Assembly (NCBI GenBank): GCA_021234155.1
Contig: JAJEKV010000020.1
Span: 7,118,563 to 7,182,562, forward strand
Direction of reading: 5' to 3'
Length of the DNA: 64,000 bases
Source: Isoetes taiwanensis
Lineage: Eukaryota > Streptophyta > Lycopodiopsida > Isoetales > Isoetaceae
Shown here: in pieces, positions 9,967 to 20,483 of the stretch
Numbering within the stretch: position 1 is the stretch's first letter
Layout of the letters: every line of letters begins with the position of its first letter
The notes under the pieces: model-generated
What the model saw: the letters and a program-made list of their open reading frames with translations, nothing else
Database searches by the model: none
Told to the model about the DNA's origin: nothing
Position numbers and translations under genes: made by a program

Positions 9967-10008
9967 CGCTCCCACATAGCAATGCCCGCTCCCATGCATT
10001 CTCCAGGT

Positions 10009-10091
10009 GCCTGCAGACAGTCTGAGCCACTCTCCTTCAAACTATATTGCTCGAATATTGCGAAGGGAAGTGGCCCTGACTGTCTGCAGGC
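10009..10091. repeat. Hairpin unit H4
   Basis: Arm 10009-10038 (GCCTGCAGACAGTCTGAGCC..) pairs with 10062-10091 (..CTGACTGTCTGCAGGC), about 26 of 30 positions, 23-base loop AAACTATATTGCTCGAATATTGC. This is the best preserved unit. A half unit without its left arm follows at about 10111-10168. Confidence 0.85.
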
Positions 10092-10472
10092 CTTTGGGTC
10101 TGGGTGGTTTGAACCATCTTCCTCGAATATTGCGAAGAGGAGTGGTTCCGACTGGGTGGAGGCCTCTCTGACCAACCACAGGAGGATGCATTTGAACCGC
10201 ATCTCCAGGGCTTTAGACCTAGCCTGATCTATATACAACATTCGAAGAAAACATTCCAAGAAAAAACACACCTAAAACGGAACTGTTCACGTTTACCCCC
10301 GATCCATTGTTTCCGTGCTGAGCATCTCTCAACCCAGAGAGTAATTCATCTCTCGAAGCTGAAAAATGCTCGACAAGGAAACATTAAATCCATCGAGCTT
10401 ATGAGCAGTCCCATGATCTAAGCACGGACGGCATGTTCTACACACAAAATAACAAGAATCTCTGAAACTCAC

Positions 10473-10699
10473 TTCTTCACGCAGTAATTCCTTGGGCCAT
10501 TGTATGACAGATCCCGCAGCCTCACCGAGAGTCTTTGCTTCTTCTGTCGGTCTCATCAAGAGTGCATTCGCATCTAACACTTGTATCAATGCGATTCTCG
10601 TGTATCCCCGTTCCATGGCACTGCAGCGTAGCATTCCCGTGTCTGGCAGCTCCTCTCCGCTTGCTATCTTAGCTCCGTGCTCATCGATCAAATCAACTA
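10473..10699 (-). CDS. Internal exon with ankyrin-like sequence
   Basis: On the minus strand an open stretch of about 75 codons lies between an acceptor (TTACAAG|TAGTTG) and a good donor (GAAGAA|GTGAGT). It reads VDLIDEHGAKIAS, then DTGMLRCSAMERGYTRIALIQVL, close in pattern to an ankyrin repeat (G-x-L-x-x-A-x-x-x-G-x-x-x-I-x-x-L-L), which serves in protein binding. No partner exons were identified nearby, so it may be an isolated exon. The ankyrin assignment rests on one repeat only. Confidence 0.4.
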
Positions 10700-11059
10700 C
10701 TTGTAATAAGACGCGCGGTTAGAAAAAAATACACAGAGCAAGGCGCTGTGAGGAGCTTACCGCGTCGTGGCGCCATTCCGGAAGTCACTTACAGTCGATG
10801 CTCGCCACCCAACTCTAAGTCGCCAATGCCGCAGTGAAGATAAGCTACACTGCGCTCACTAAGTCCCTGGATGTGATTCAATTTTGAAATGGTGTTTGGG
10901 CAGGCTAAAGCCGACCGTGCTGTACCCTTAGCCCGCTTATTTTCTTGAATGATTGTATGTCCTTAAATTCAAATTTAAGAACACGCCCGACCTTTTTTAC
11001 GTGCAGTCCTAAAACCTCCAACGCGCGGAGGAGGCTTAATTTACAGAAGGGTTCGAGCA

Positions 11060-11805
11060 GGAAGAAGATGCGGGGGCATACAGACATGACGACTAGTCCA
11101 AGAAGCGAGGCGCCGGAGCGGAAGCTGGTTCTAGCGGCAGCAAGAGGAAAAAGACAGGCGCTCCAGGTGAGCTCTGAGGTTTTTCTTTGCTCGGAATACC
11201 TTTACTGATCCATCCTTTGGAAGTGCAGCATTCACCTCGGACTCACTAGTGATCACTGGCCGAACTCCGTTCTTCGTCATCGAGGGATTGGAGACAGAGC
11301 TTCTTGACACACCAGCAGATTCTTGGTGGTATGTCGAGGTATCAACAAGTGGGAAGGAGAAAGATCTGTTTCTCCACCAGAGGGATAAGAAGAGCTCCGG
11401 AGACAAGTACAAGAAGGTCGGCGTTGTGCTCTCCGTCTCTGCGCCAGATCCGAAGCATCTAACAATGTATGTGGAAGACTGCCAGAAGAGTAAGTTCTAC
11501 CACACGAAGAAATTATCAGTTTTAAATTATTCTCACTCTTCAATGAGCAAGGCGAAGGGCACCGACAAAAGGTCGGCGCCTTTAAACTGTCAGAACCTTG
11601 GGTGGAAGGATCTGGAAAGGATGAAGGAGGCCGGAACCCTAACATCCAGGGAGCTTGGAATGGAGATTTCCAGAGTCAGGAAAAAACTGTTCAACACGGG
11701 GAGCTTCACTTCCAGTGTGCTGAAGACTCTACAGCACTCGGCAGTTACAAGGGAAGTTGTGGTTCATAAAGAAAAATCTCCTGACAGACCTCGGATGCGA
11801 TGACA
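11060..11805 (+). CDS. Probable 5' exons of the palindrome-associated gene, unrecognised protein
   Basis: A start at about 11069 (MRGHTDMTTSPRSEAPER) runs to a donor at CTCCAG|GTGAGC (11166). A second open stretch (about 11190-11488) reads TFTDPSFGSAAFTSDSLVI and TPFFVIEGLETELLD and reaches a donor AGA|GTAAGT. A third (about 11520-11803) reads LERMKEAGTLTSRELGMEI and ends at TGA. Exon joints are uncertain: the first acceptor in the matching phase is not obvious. No family recognised. It lies upstream of, and in the same direction as, the FCP1-like exons and could be part of that gene or a separate gene. Confidence 0.4.
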
Positions 11806-12377
11806 TCACACGAGAGAATCGATGATGAAGCGTATCAAGATATATGGTCGACTCCCCATTAATGGATCCGTGATGAGCGCATCGAGGATTTCACGAGAGG
11901 GGCACGTAAAAATGGAGCTACCGGCTCAAGATATCCGTTGGGAATATCACACAAGCCGCCGCTGACATCGACGCTGAAGGTTTGCACCGGAGAAGCCATC
12001 TTGTTCAACCATTGGAATTTAATCCAAAGATACATGCCGGAGATTCTCAACCGATGGTGCGACATCCTGCTGCAAATCCAATGCCCGCCGATGTCATATT
12101 TTTTCAGCCAGATCGACCGGTCGGGCTTGTTCACCGAAGTCCGAGGAAGACCTGAAGGGAAAAAGACGTCCGGTTACGGGTAGTAGACGGTCAAAGATTC
12201 AATGAGGGCAGCCGCAAAGTATTGCGAGACGGAGAAGGAGGTGCCGCAAAGGATCAAGGATAGATATGCCAAGCGAGAGTGCGCGAGTTCTTTCAGCGGA
12301 GACGCCAAAGAACCGAAATGGCCAAAGATTAGCCAATCGCTGTAACACAATAGCGCCGAAAGTGCCGCCTACATAAG
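11806..12377 (+). other. Unassigned, possible exon
   Basis: Short open stretches (for example 11938-12183, plus) with no recognisable product. The end, CCTACATAAG|GTAAAT at 12378, is a strong splice donor, which suggests exon sequence just upstream. Confidence 0.3.
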
Positions 12378-13201
12378 GTAAATAACTCTCGATTCGATTA
12401 GGTTGTTTCCGACTCACGAAGTCGAAAAGCCCTAGCATCCTATCATTTCCGGATTTTCACTTGGGTTTCTCGACTCGCGAAAGTCGAAAAAGCCGGGGGA
12501 ACACGTAAAAATCAAAGGATGCGGAGCTTTCGACTTCCGAGTCGAAAACCCAATCGGGCAAAAAGGAAATTAAACATTAAAGGGACTTTCTCGACTTCGC
12601 GAAGTCGAAAACCCCGGGCGGTAAAAGAACATTCGAGATTAATGGTCGACGACCGAAAGCATCGAAAGCCTTCCCATCCTTTCTTCCTCGGCCTCTTTGG
12701 GCAATGTCGCTTAGTTTCTATTCTAAGTTGCATCGTTCGAAGAGACGCAGCAAGAAAGGATTTGGGAATGAGCGGTGCTTTCACTCTGGCCTTCACTCTT
12801 GCACCATGTTCTATCCTCTCCCGAGGGTATTCTCGACTCGCGAGTCGAGAAAGTTCCTTGAATCTTCTCCTTGTCCTCCTCTCACTTTCTCGACTCATGA
12901 GTCGAAACCCAAGGGTAAAAGAGAGAACATTGGAGATTATGGCTCGAAGAGCAAAAGCATCGAAGCTTTCCCAATCTTTCTTTCCCCCGCCTCTTAGGCA
13001 ATGTCGCTTAGTTTATATCCTAAGTTGCATCGCTCAAGAGGCGGAAAGCAAAGATTTGGGAATGCGCGATGCTTTCGCTCTGGCCTTGACTGTTTTCTCC
13101 TCTCCTTGTGGATATTCTCGACTCGCGAGTCGAGAAACCCCCTGCATCCTCCTATTTAGTGTTTACTTCCATGATCTAACATTGGGACATTTATCAATGC
13201 A
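12378..13201 (+). other. Large intron carrying seven palindromes and a tandem duplication
   Basis: Bounded by AAG|GTAAAT (12378) and TTATCAATGCAG|CCC (13201). Palindromes at 12406-12428, 12466-12490, 12528-12548, 12587-12611, 12829-12852, 12886-12907 and 13114-13137. Two ~200-bp copies (about 12620-12830 and 12915-13110) repeat a block containing GCAATGTCGCTTAGTTT. The 277-codon open frame across it spells the palindromes as SRLASRE and is judged a chance frame of the repeats. Confidence 0.55.
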
Positions 13202-14285
13202 GCCCGTATCCCGACCCGATCATCATACACGCCGGCAACAAGTGGAAAGCATTGGGTTGTCCTCACCGGCCCTAAAGGAAACAGGGCTCCCTGATAAGTG
13301 GAAGACCTTTGAGTCACTATGCGATATGTTCTGGAAGGCCGGCCGAAGATGATGAGGGGGAGGATGAAGAGGAAAAGAAGAAGAGAACACCAAGAAAGGG
13401 CAGGAGTCTCTCTCGCACCAATATGACCTCATTCTTAGCACCGACGCTGTCCGGGAGAAATGGACCGAGATATGGGCTCAATGGACAAGAGGCAAGTCAA
13501 GGACAAAGAATGGAGAATTTCCATGCAGGCCGGACCCAAAGTTGTTCGGCAGTGCAATTTATGAAAAGGATACGAGGGCCCGACCGACAAGGAAACGCTT
13601 GATCTACAGGGCAGAATTCTGGATGGAACAATCCTGCTAAGGAAAAGTAGAAGCTCAAAAATGCAGGACGCAAAGGATTATGCAACAGTCCTAAAGAGAC
13701 GGCGTGCGTTGGAAGAAGACATCACGGAGTTCTACAATGTTGCTTCCAATGAATACCATGACTTTGATTATTACAAGGAAAAGGCTGCCCTTGATGAGGA
13801 AGACATGAAGGAATTGAACCGTCTATGTCAACCCTACATCAACACCAAGCTAAAGCGTAACGTCAAAACCCTTCCCTTCCCTGAACGTGCTATGGCAATT
13901 CTGAAGAGGAAGCTTGGATTCGGGGTGGTCCCATTTAAGGCCGATGATAGCTCCCCTCCATTTCTGGTAACATTGGGACACAAGGGATTTGGTGGTCTAG
14001 AACTGGCACCTGGGCCCGTGGCACTATTTGCCATCAATATGATCGAAGACCCCACCCTTTTTTATGACAAAGCCGACATAGAGCGTTGGTACAAGACGGT
14101 TCCGACATGACCGACCGGATACTTTCGGTTTCCTTGTCTTTTGCATGCCGGGCAATCGGACAACCGTTGTCTCCCAATGGGCAGTGATATTAACTTCACC
14201 AACAAGATCTTATACTCCATACCTAACTTGAACATGAGTGTAGACTTGGCTTGCCGAAGGCACCAAGCTTTGCCAATATAGTTTT
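13202..14285 (+). pseudogene. Broken coding region upstream of the FCP1-like domain
   Basis: Begins at the acceptor AATGCAG|CCC. A stretch near 13380-13625 reads HQYDLILSTDAVREKWTEIW then FPCRPDPKLFGSAIYEKD and stops. The next frame, 13661-14110, reads EDITEFYNVASNEYHDFDYY and FPERAMAILKRKLGFG and LAPGPVALFAINMIEDPTL. After an in-frame TGA (14108) it continues as DINFTNKILYSIPNLNMSVD to about 14278. One stop and at least two frame changes break it. Either this is a pseudogene or the assembly has small errors. I do not recognise the domain. Confidence 0.5.
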
Positions 14286-15794
14286 GGTTTTGGTTTCAAG
14301 ATCGGTTGTAGACCTGGACAAGTGGTGGTCTAGCGAACATCATTATCTCGACAGGTTTATGATTTCTCAAGAGCAGATGGAACCCTGGAAGGGCGGCAGA
14401 TTTATGGAGGATGTGCCATCGATAGACAAAGTCAGCAATGATGGTGCGACAGGTCCTATACATAGAATTCCTATCCGGCCAAGAGTTATCAAGTACTTCA
14501 TAACCAGCTTGGTCGAGAAAGATCAAATTGTATGCGAGTGGTACATGAATGGCCTGTTCTCTCAGGGGGCTATGCTTTATGGAATGAAACCTATATCCGT
14601 GGTTGGAAATAAGGACATGGTTGAAACCATTCAGTCATACCTGGATCTGCTTCATGAGCATTTCAAACGGAGGAAGACAAATGGAAGCAGTAAGGACGAT
14701 GATGATGAAGACAAACCTGAGAGCGAAGGAGAGAAACATGACGGAGAAGAGAATGTCGAAGGTTTAGACCAGAATGCTGCGGAACAAATTCTTGAGAATC
14801 TGAGATTGAGGTGAGTTCACTTTGCTCTCTCGGTGTTTCTCGACTCGCGAGTCGAGAAACATTTCGGGACTTTTAACTTTTTTCCATTCTCGACTCGCGA
14901 GTCGAGAAAAATCGTTTCCTATCTGACATCTCTCATCATTTCAGGGAGATCGAAGTCAACGACTCCGGATCATTGACAATATCTAGTGGCGGTTCACGCC
15001 GCGAGGAGGACACCGTCACTCCGCAAAAGACAATCAAGAGCAAGACACCGCGGGCAGCCGAAAGGAGCCGACAAAATAATGATCCCGATATGGATCCCGA
15101 TGAACCGGAAATATGGTCAGAGCCAAACTCCAACTGGGATCCAGCTGGTCCAACCAAGCTTGTAATATTTGACGTCAATGGAGTATTAGCTGCAGTATAC
15201 CACGATAAAGACGTCCCTGAGCTTAACACCTCGCAGATCCCGACGAAAACGGAGCATAAAATCGTGTATCCGAGGCCCAGAGCAAAGGAAATTGTTGAAT
15301 GGTGCTTGGAACGGGGATTCGAAGTGGCCATATGGTCTTGTATGGCAAAGAAAAATATTGTCAATGTTCTTGGTGTTCTCGGCCTTCCAGTTTTGAAGTT
15401 CAAGTTTGTTTGGGGAAACGAAAGGGTCGAGCATGTGTCAGACCTCGATCCAGCCATCACAAAGGGGAAGCATATTATGGTGAAAAGGCTGGACAGGGTT
15501 TATGAACAATTCCCGGACTATGGCAAACACAACACGCTGATCATAGACGACTCCGCCTACAAGTGCTATCATAACTCGCAAAATACAATCATTGCTAAGA
15601 CTTATCGACCAGAAGAGTATGAGACGGATAGGTGGTTGTCTTTCGGACTTTGTCCTGTCTTGGCGGAATCCCTCTTTGCCATTCTTGTGGCCGATGTGAT
15701 TAGGAACTATCCGAGCCTCAAGGAACCCGATCCAGAGAGCCGCGCGATCATGAAAGCTATGGACGACAAATATTTTGGTGATCAAGAAGAGTGA
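14251..15794 (+). CDS. FCP1/SCP-like HAD phosphatase domain, C-terminal exons
   Basis: Two exons joined in frame: up to 14810 (GAG|GTGAGT) and 14945-15794 (TTTCAG|GGAG). The first exon ends in an acidic Lys/Glu/Asp linker. The second holds an FCP1/SCP (NIF-type) HAD domain: motif I KLVIFDVNGVLAA, motif II VAIWSCMAKK, a Lys in HIMVKRLDRV, and motif IV TLIIDDSAYK. Family members remove phosphate from Ser residues, typically of the RNA polymerase II CTD. The usual DxDx(T/V) is DVNGV here, so the second Asp, the general acid/base, is Asn; plant HAD proteins with a D-x-N-G-L version exist, so this may be a subfamily trait. The start at 14251 is only the first codon of the open frame; true exon start unknown. 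Confidence 0.7.
14811..14944 (+). other. 134-bp intron with two palindromes
   Basis: Canonical GTGAGT..TTTCAG intron. It contains a perfect 24-bp palindrome at 14836-14859 (TTTCTCGACTCG plus its reverse complement) and a near-perfect one at 14886-14909. The palindromes make up over a third of the intron. Confidence 0.8.
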
Positions 15795-15887
15795 CCTCTG
15801 CTTTCAGATAGTCAAATTGTGTGAATATTGTAAAGAAACGTGAAGAAATGTACTATGTTTTGTAATAAATATACATGTATATTGAGT

Positions 15888-16230
15888 TTTCGCTGGCTTT
15901 CTCGACTCGCGAGTCGAGAAAGGCATGCTTGTCCTGTTGATGAAACCATTTGTATGTTTGTTTGTGTGACTGGATGCAGCCATAATCTATTATGATAATG
16001 GCTGTACATTGGGTGTTTTTCGGCCTTTCTCGACTCGCGCGAGTCGAGAAATGCAATCGCTTGTCTCGTTGACGCAACCATTTGTATGCTTCCATGTGTG
16101 ATTGGATGCAACCATATTCTAATGGGAATGGTTGTACTTTGACTTTTTCCTACTTTTTCGACCCACGAAGTCGAGAAAGACACTACTTTTCACGCGATTG
16201 GATGCGCTTATATGGAATGAATGTTCTCTA
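15888..16230 (+). repeat. Three tandem units of 128 bp in the 3' flank, one palindrome each
   Basis: Units begin near 15888, 16016 and 16144. Palindromes lie at 15898-15921 (perfect, 24 bp), 16026-16051 (perfect, 26 bp, with an extra central CG) and 16154-16178 (degraded), so their starts are exactly 128 bp apart. The first two units also share CCATTTGTATG and TGATTGGATGCAACCAT-like blocks; the third is truncated. The array starts about 95 bases after the stop codon of the FCP1-like gene. Confidence 0.85.
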
Positions 16231-17095
16231 TTGTAATTTGATTTCACCATTCTTTTCTTCGCTTTTGACTAATGGCACCGTAATTGTTAATCATAGACTC
16301 TCCTTGCTCCGGTGGTTCGTGCACGATCCGACACCAAAGACAGATCCCGCTCGGCATCATCTCGGACCGCCCAGGCAAGCAGATCCCGCTCAAGGCGTAA
16401 GAGATACCGCTCGCACGATCCCGCCCACGCTACACTCTTGCCCGCCTTTGGGATAAGGTTACTCGTGAATGCAGGCGCCATGCACACCCTCAAGATAAAG
16501 AAGACGCCAAGAAATTTCATGAAGTCCGTGAAGCTCAAAGCATCTTGCAAGCATTGCATAACATCCACGGGGATTGGGGATGGAGCATATTCGATGAAAA
16601 GTCGGGGAGGAGAGTGGAGAAGTCGGGTGGACAGTCACCCGGTGGCTCCGTGAGGCACCTCCACGTGAGGCATTCCACACTCTTCAAAGTTGCCCCCAAG
16701 GCTTACAAATCGGCGTGAAGAAGCGCCGCAAGTTAATCCCCTAAGGTGGACCACCTACCACGATGATGTAATCAGAGTGACAAAGAAGACCGCCATGGTC
16801 TCTGCGTCCGATGTAAAATACATTGTACCTATTCAATTTATTAATAAAAATTCTTTTTCAACTAGAGCTTTGGTTTCAATCTTTAATGAATTTCCTTTGT
16901 TTTAGTTGCATTGTTCTTGTTCTCGACTCGCTATCCAGGGAAAACTGGAAGAAAGCTTGGATGCACAATAACAGACAAAAATTCGAATTAAGGATAGTTT
17001 TCGGGTCGGGGTGCTCCTTTTCGTGTAAATTAACAGGGTTCCGAAAAAAAGTGGGAATGGAATGAGTCCCACTTTAATTCAATACGAGTTTTTTG
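16231..17095. other. Unassigned intergenic sequence
   Basis: No convincing gene. A half palindrome (GTTCTCGACTCGCT) at 16918-16931 is the last trace of that family. Short frames around 16312-16653 look like chance frames. Confidence 0.4.
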
Positions 17096-19194
17096 TGCTT
17101 GATGAAGAATCATATTGTTCTGGTATATGGGTGTTGAAAATATGGTGGATTTGGCGACTATTGCTGCAAGCGAGGCTGGGGCATCAGTAGCAGAGGGGGA
17201 AAAAAAAAAGGGAAGAAAAACTTGGTGCTTTCGTGGAGAATGCTCGAAGTATGTGGACTGACTTGTTGTGAACGAGTTCGGATTATTGCGGGAAAACTTC
17301 TATGATCCTTTGGGGATTATGGAATAATAAGGGCAACTACTGGGTTGACGTGGAAAAAGCTTGTCTTGGAGACAAGTAACACCTGTTGCACAACATTAAG
17401 CTCTGCTTTGTCATAATAGCCGAACTACCCGCTATAACCTCTTGCCATCTCTAGAAGTCTGTTTGATCATTTGAGCCTATGTAACTTCCAACCTTTAAGC
17501 CTCAGTATGAGAACTGCAAAAGCATCTTGCTTGATATTGCGGAGTCAGATCGTGGTGATCTGAGAGGCGGATTGGCCATGGGGGTCATTTATATGAATAT
17601 TGACTTTGGAAGTCAATATATTAACGCTTGACCTTATTTGTCAAGTTTGCTTAGTGATAAGCATTGGGAGGGAACTTCACGTACAAGCTGTCAAGGATAC
17701 GAACGCAAAAATTTGGATGCAGAATCTCAAATTTTTTCCTATGGGACAGACTTATGGGTAAAGTTTGTAAGTTGAATTTCTTTATTTGGAATAAAGAATG
17801 GATACTTTTGTTGTGTGTACTCGTGGTAGATTGGTAATTACGATTGCAACATAATAGGCATGAACATGGTGCAATACTTGTGAATGCCTCTTGGTAGATC
17901 AGCAATTGTGCTGCAGCGCAATAGGCTTGAACAAGAGTGCATGATGTATATTTTTGAAGAGCGGTAATTACGATTGCAACACAATAGGCCTGACAAAAAT
18001 TGCATCAGTATCGCGGAGATACAATTGTTTTGCAGAGATTAAAAGAATAGGGACGCAGAGGTGCAAAGATATATGGTATTGGGGAAGTACAACAACGTAT
18101 ATAATTGTTTCTTGAGTTTGCAGGTTTGAGAAACTCCCAGGTTCATGTTGATCGTGGAATAACCACCTTGAGAAGGAATGGACCAAATTGGAGTGTACTT
18201 GGATGATTACGGGCGATCTTTTTGAGAAGTGATGGATTGATATGGAGCAAGCACGGGGAAGTGGTCCACGGCGACAGGGTTATGAAGCATGGCAAAATAT
18301 GGCAAACATTACATGCTAATGTGTTACTCCCAAGTTTGCCTAATAATATATTAAAGGCAAGGGATAACAATTGAAAGGGAAGACATATATTAATAGGGAC
18401 CTTTACTCCTATATTGGAAATCTAATAAAAGGTAAAGGTGGGCATCAAGATATCAAAGGGTGAAGCAACACGCGAAAAGGTGGTTGCAATATAAAGATGG
18501 GGTCGAGGTGATAACAGGAGGATCCACTATTTTGGTTAAAAGGCCAAGGTTCTATATTAAGGAAACTTTATATAATGATAATGGGCTTTTTCTTGGAAAA
18601 GGGGGGACATGAGCAAATATATATTGGGAGCATCGACCTGTTAAACAGAGGGGCGACATGGAACAGTACTACTTGGACAGAAAACAGAGGATTGTGGGCG
18701 AACATTGGCATTAGGAACTCAGAGCTGGGCAGCGGATTGTTTACTTGGCGGACCCATAAGCACCGTAGAAGATTGATCTAAGGATCGCAGCAAATCAGAA
18801 TTGATGCAGGAGACTACCGACCCTCTGCTCAGATATTCTGGTCCTTAGCTTGAAGTCGAATTCTGTATACCAGCATAGCATCAGAGACAAGCATCCCTTC
18901 TGTACCTGATACTTGAAAAGGAGTTGCCGACCAGCTCAGATGAAGATTTGTAACTCAGAGGAGGATCCTTCCTATTTGATAAGCAGGATGTTAGTCTTTG
19001 CTCAAGAGCTATGCGGAGTAGCAAGAGATTTGTATATTAAGCCAATTGCATTGCCATAACCCTGTGGACCCGGTTGGGTGGTTAACCGTGTGCTCCAAAC
19101 AATTTATCTGATATATATTATATTTGGATCTTGTTCTTCACTTGTGATGCTATTGAGCAGTTATTTAGCTTCCCATAATCAATGAATCGTATCA
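17096..19194 (+). mobile_element. Non-coding LTR element, copy 1 (internal part plus 3' LTR)
   Basis: 17096-17990 is the reverse complement of about 36830-35940, and 18236-19194 the reverse complement of about 38050-37090. This order, internal region followed by LTR, is the 3' half of an LTR element, with the LTR ending GAATCGTATCA at 19194. No reading frame for gag or pol is present, so the element is non-autonomous. The 5' LTR is missing here. The unmatched stretch 18000-18235 should hold the polypurine tract and the LTR start. Confidence 0.7.
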
Positions 19195-19414
19195 CATGTG
19201 TTCTAGGACTAGAAAGTTTTATTTCTTGTAAGTCATTCATTTTTATGTTGCAATTTGAAGCATGCCAAAATAGTTGGAAATCTAATCTCTCTGTAGTTGG
19301 AAATATGCCAGCAAGTTGTCCCATTGATCTTTACTCATTTGCATTTATATGTCAAGGGTGGATCGCAGAGGCAAAATATCTTCAATTATCTTGTGCTGTG
19401 GGGTAAAAAATCTA

Positions 19415-19457
19415 TCTATTCTATTCTATTCTATTCTATTCTATTCTATTCTATTCT
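19415..19457 (+). repeat. Pentanucleotide microsatellite (TATTC)n
   Basis: Eight tandem copies of CTATT/TATTC. The same unit on the opposite strand (GAATA) recurs at 27875-27906 and 28034-28051. Confidence 0.95.
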
Positions 19458-19779
19458 TACTTTGGAATTATTTAATGTTTGATGTCCCTTTGCTCAGTGT
19501 GCCATGCTTCTTTCTTTCTAATCAATTGTTTGCTTCAGCCATCACGTATTTAGCCTCACGTTTACACTTTCCACTGCATTTTTAATAGGTCCTCTTTGTC
19601 TAACTGCAATGTATTTAGCTCCAAATGAGCATTTTGAGCTATTAAGCTCATCCAGGACATATGGGTACATCATGTGAAAACTTTGTAACATTTTCAATTT
19701 TAAGTGCTTTTGCAATTCTCATTATATTATTTATTTGAATTGTTGCTTATGTTTGGACTATAATCTGTGCATGTTGCAG

Positions 19780-19890
19780 TGCTTATATCTTTCTTTTTTT
19801 CTTTTTTTTTTTTTTTTTTTTTTTTTTTTAGGTAAGTTTTTTTTTTTTTTTTCATTGATAATAGAAGGTATATAATTGGCTCCACAATAG
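19780..19890 (-). mobile_element. LINE-like 3' tail
   Basis: On the minus strand the sequence runs TATACCTTCTATTATCAATG followed by two long A runs. Plant L1-type LINEs end in this way (..ATTATTAATGA then poly-A). No LINE coding sequence could be followed upstream. Confidence 0.4.
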
Positions 19891-20403
19891 GCCATATCGG
19901 AGCAGTTGCAGTGCCATAGTTGCAATGCTTATGTCTCCAGATCATCCCATTGGTTTTCGTGGCTTCTTCAAAGAGCAAGTAAGCAATTGAGTGGAGATGG
20001 TGAGGAGAATGACACTTGGCTTAAAGTACAATGCTTTTCATTTTCAGGGCCTATTTTCTTATGCCTCTGTGCAAGTCTGCAACCATACAAGAGCTTGAAG
20101 ACTTAACTGAATTTGAAAAACAAAACTTAGGACATTAAACTAGCCAGAGTTTTGTTCTTGACTTCTTTTTGCGCAAGAAACTTGTTTTGATTGAACTATA
20201 TGCGTTAGACCTGCTTGGTGTGTTCCATGGCCACAATTGACAATAAATCACAATTGCTTTCGGAATGTCCATTGTCTCTTTGACTTCCTTCTTTTACTAA
20301 AATACAAGGATGTCCAACTAATATATGTGCCTCCATTGTCTTGCAAATTATTAGATATTTAGCAAACTCTCTTGTCTAACATATTGAAATCTCTATTTAC
20401 AAA

Positions 20404-20483
20404 TGAGTTGTAAGCAAGTACAGGTCCTTGATGCAGATAACTATGAGTTGTATGCAAGTACAGGTCCTTGATGCATATAACTG
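20404..20483 (+). repeat. Two tandem copies of a 40-bp unit
   Basis: TGAGTTGTAAGCAAGTACAG.. followed directly by TGAGTTGTATGCAAGTACAG.., with three differences. Confidence 0.9.

Noticed and set aside
8411-10168. CRISPR-like array
   Set aside because: Repeats are palindromic but spacing is irregular, the spacers are themselves repeated, and the genome is eukaryotic.
8659-10271. Overlapping frames on both strands with WVEAST and SRLASRE peptides
   Set aside because: The hairpins and palindromes read the same on both strands, so they create matching frames in both directions. No gene evidence.
10945-11208. Upstream Met at 10945 as the gene start
   Set aside because: The ATG near 11069 is closer to the GTGAGC donor, and the upstream codons show no protein-like pattern.
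12519-13352. 277-codon plus-strand frame rich in Arg/Ser
   Set aside because: It is made of tandem repeats and palindromes that read SRLASRE in any copy, on either strand, and lies within a likely GT..AG intron. Kept as a finding only for possible intron retention.
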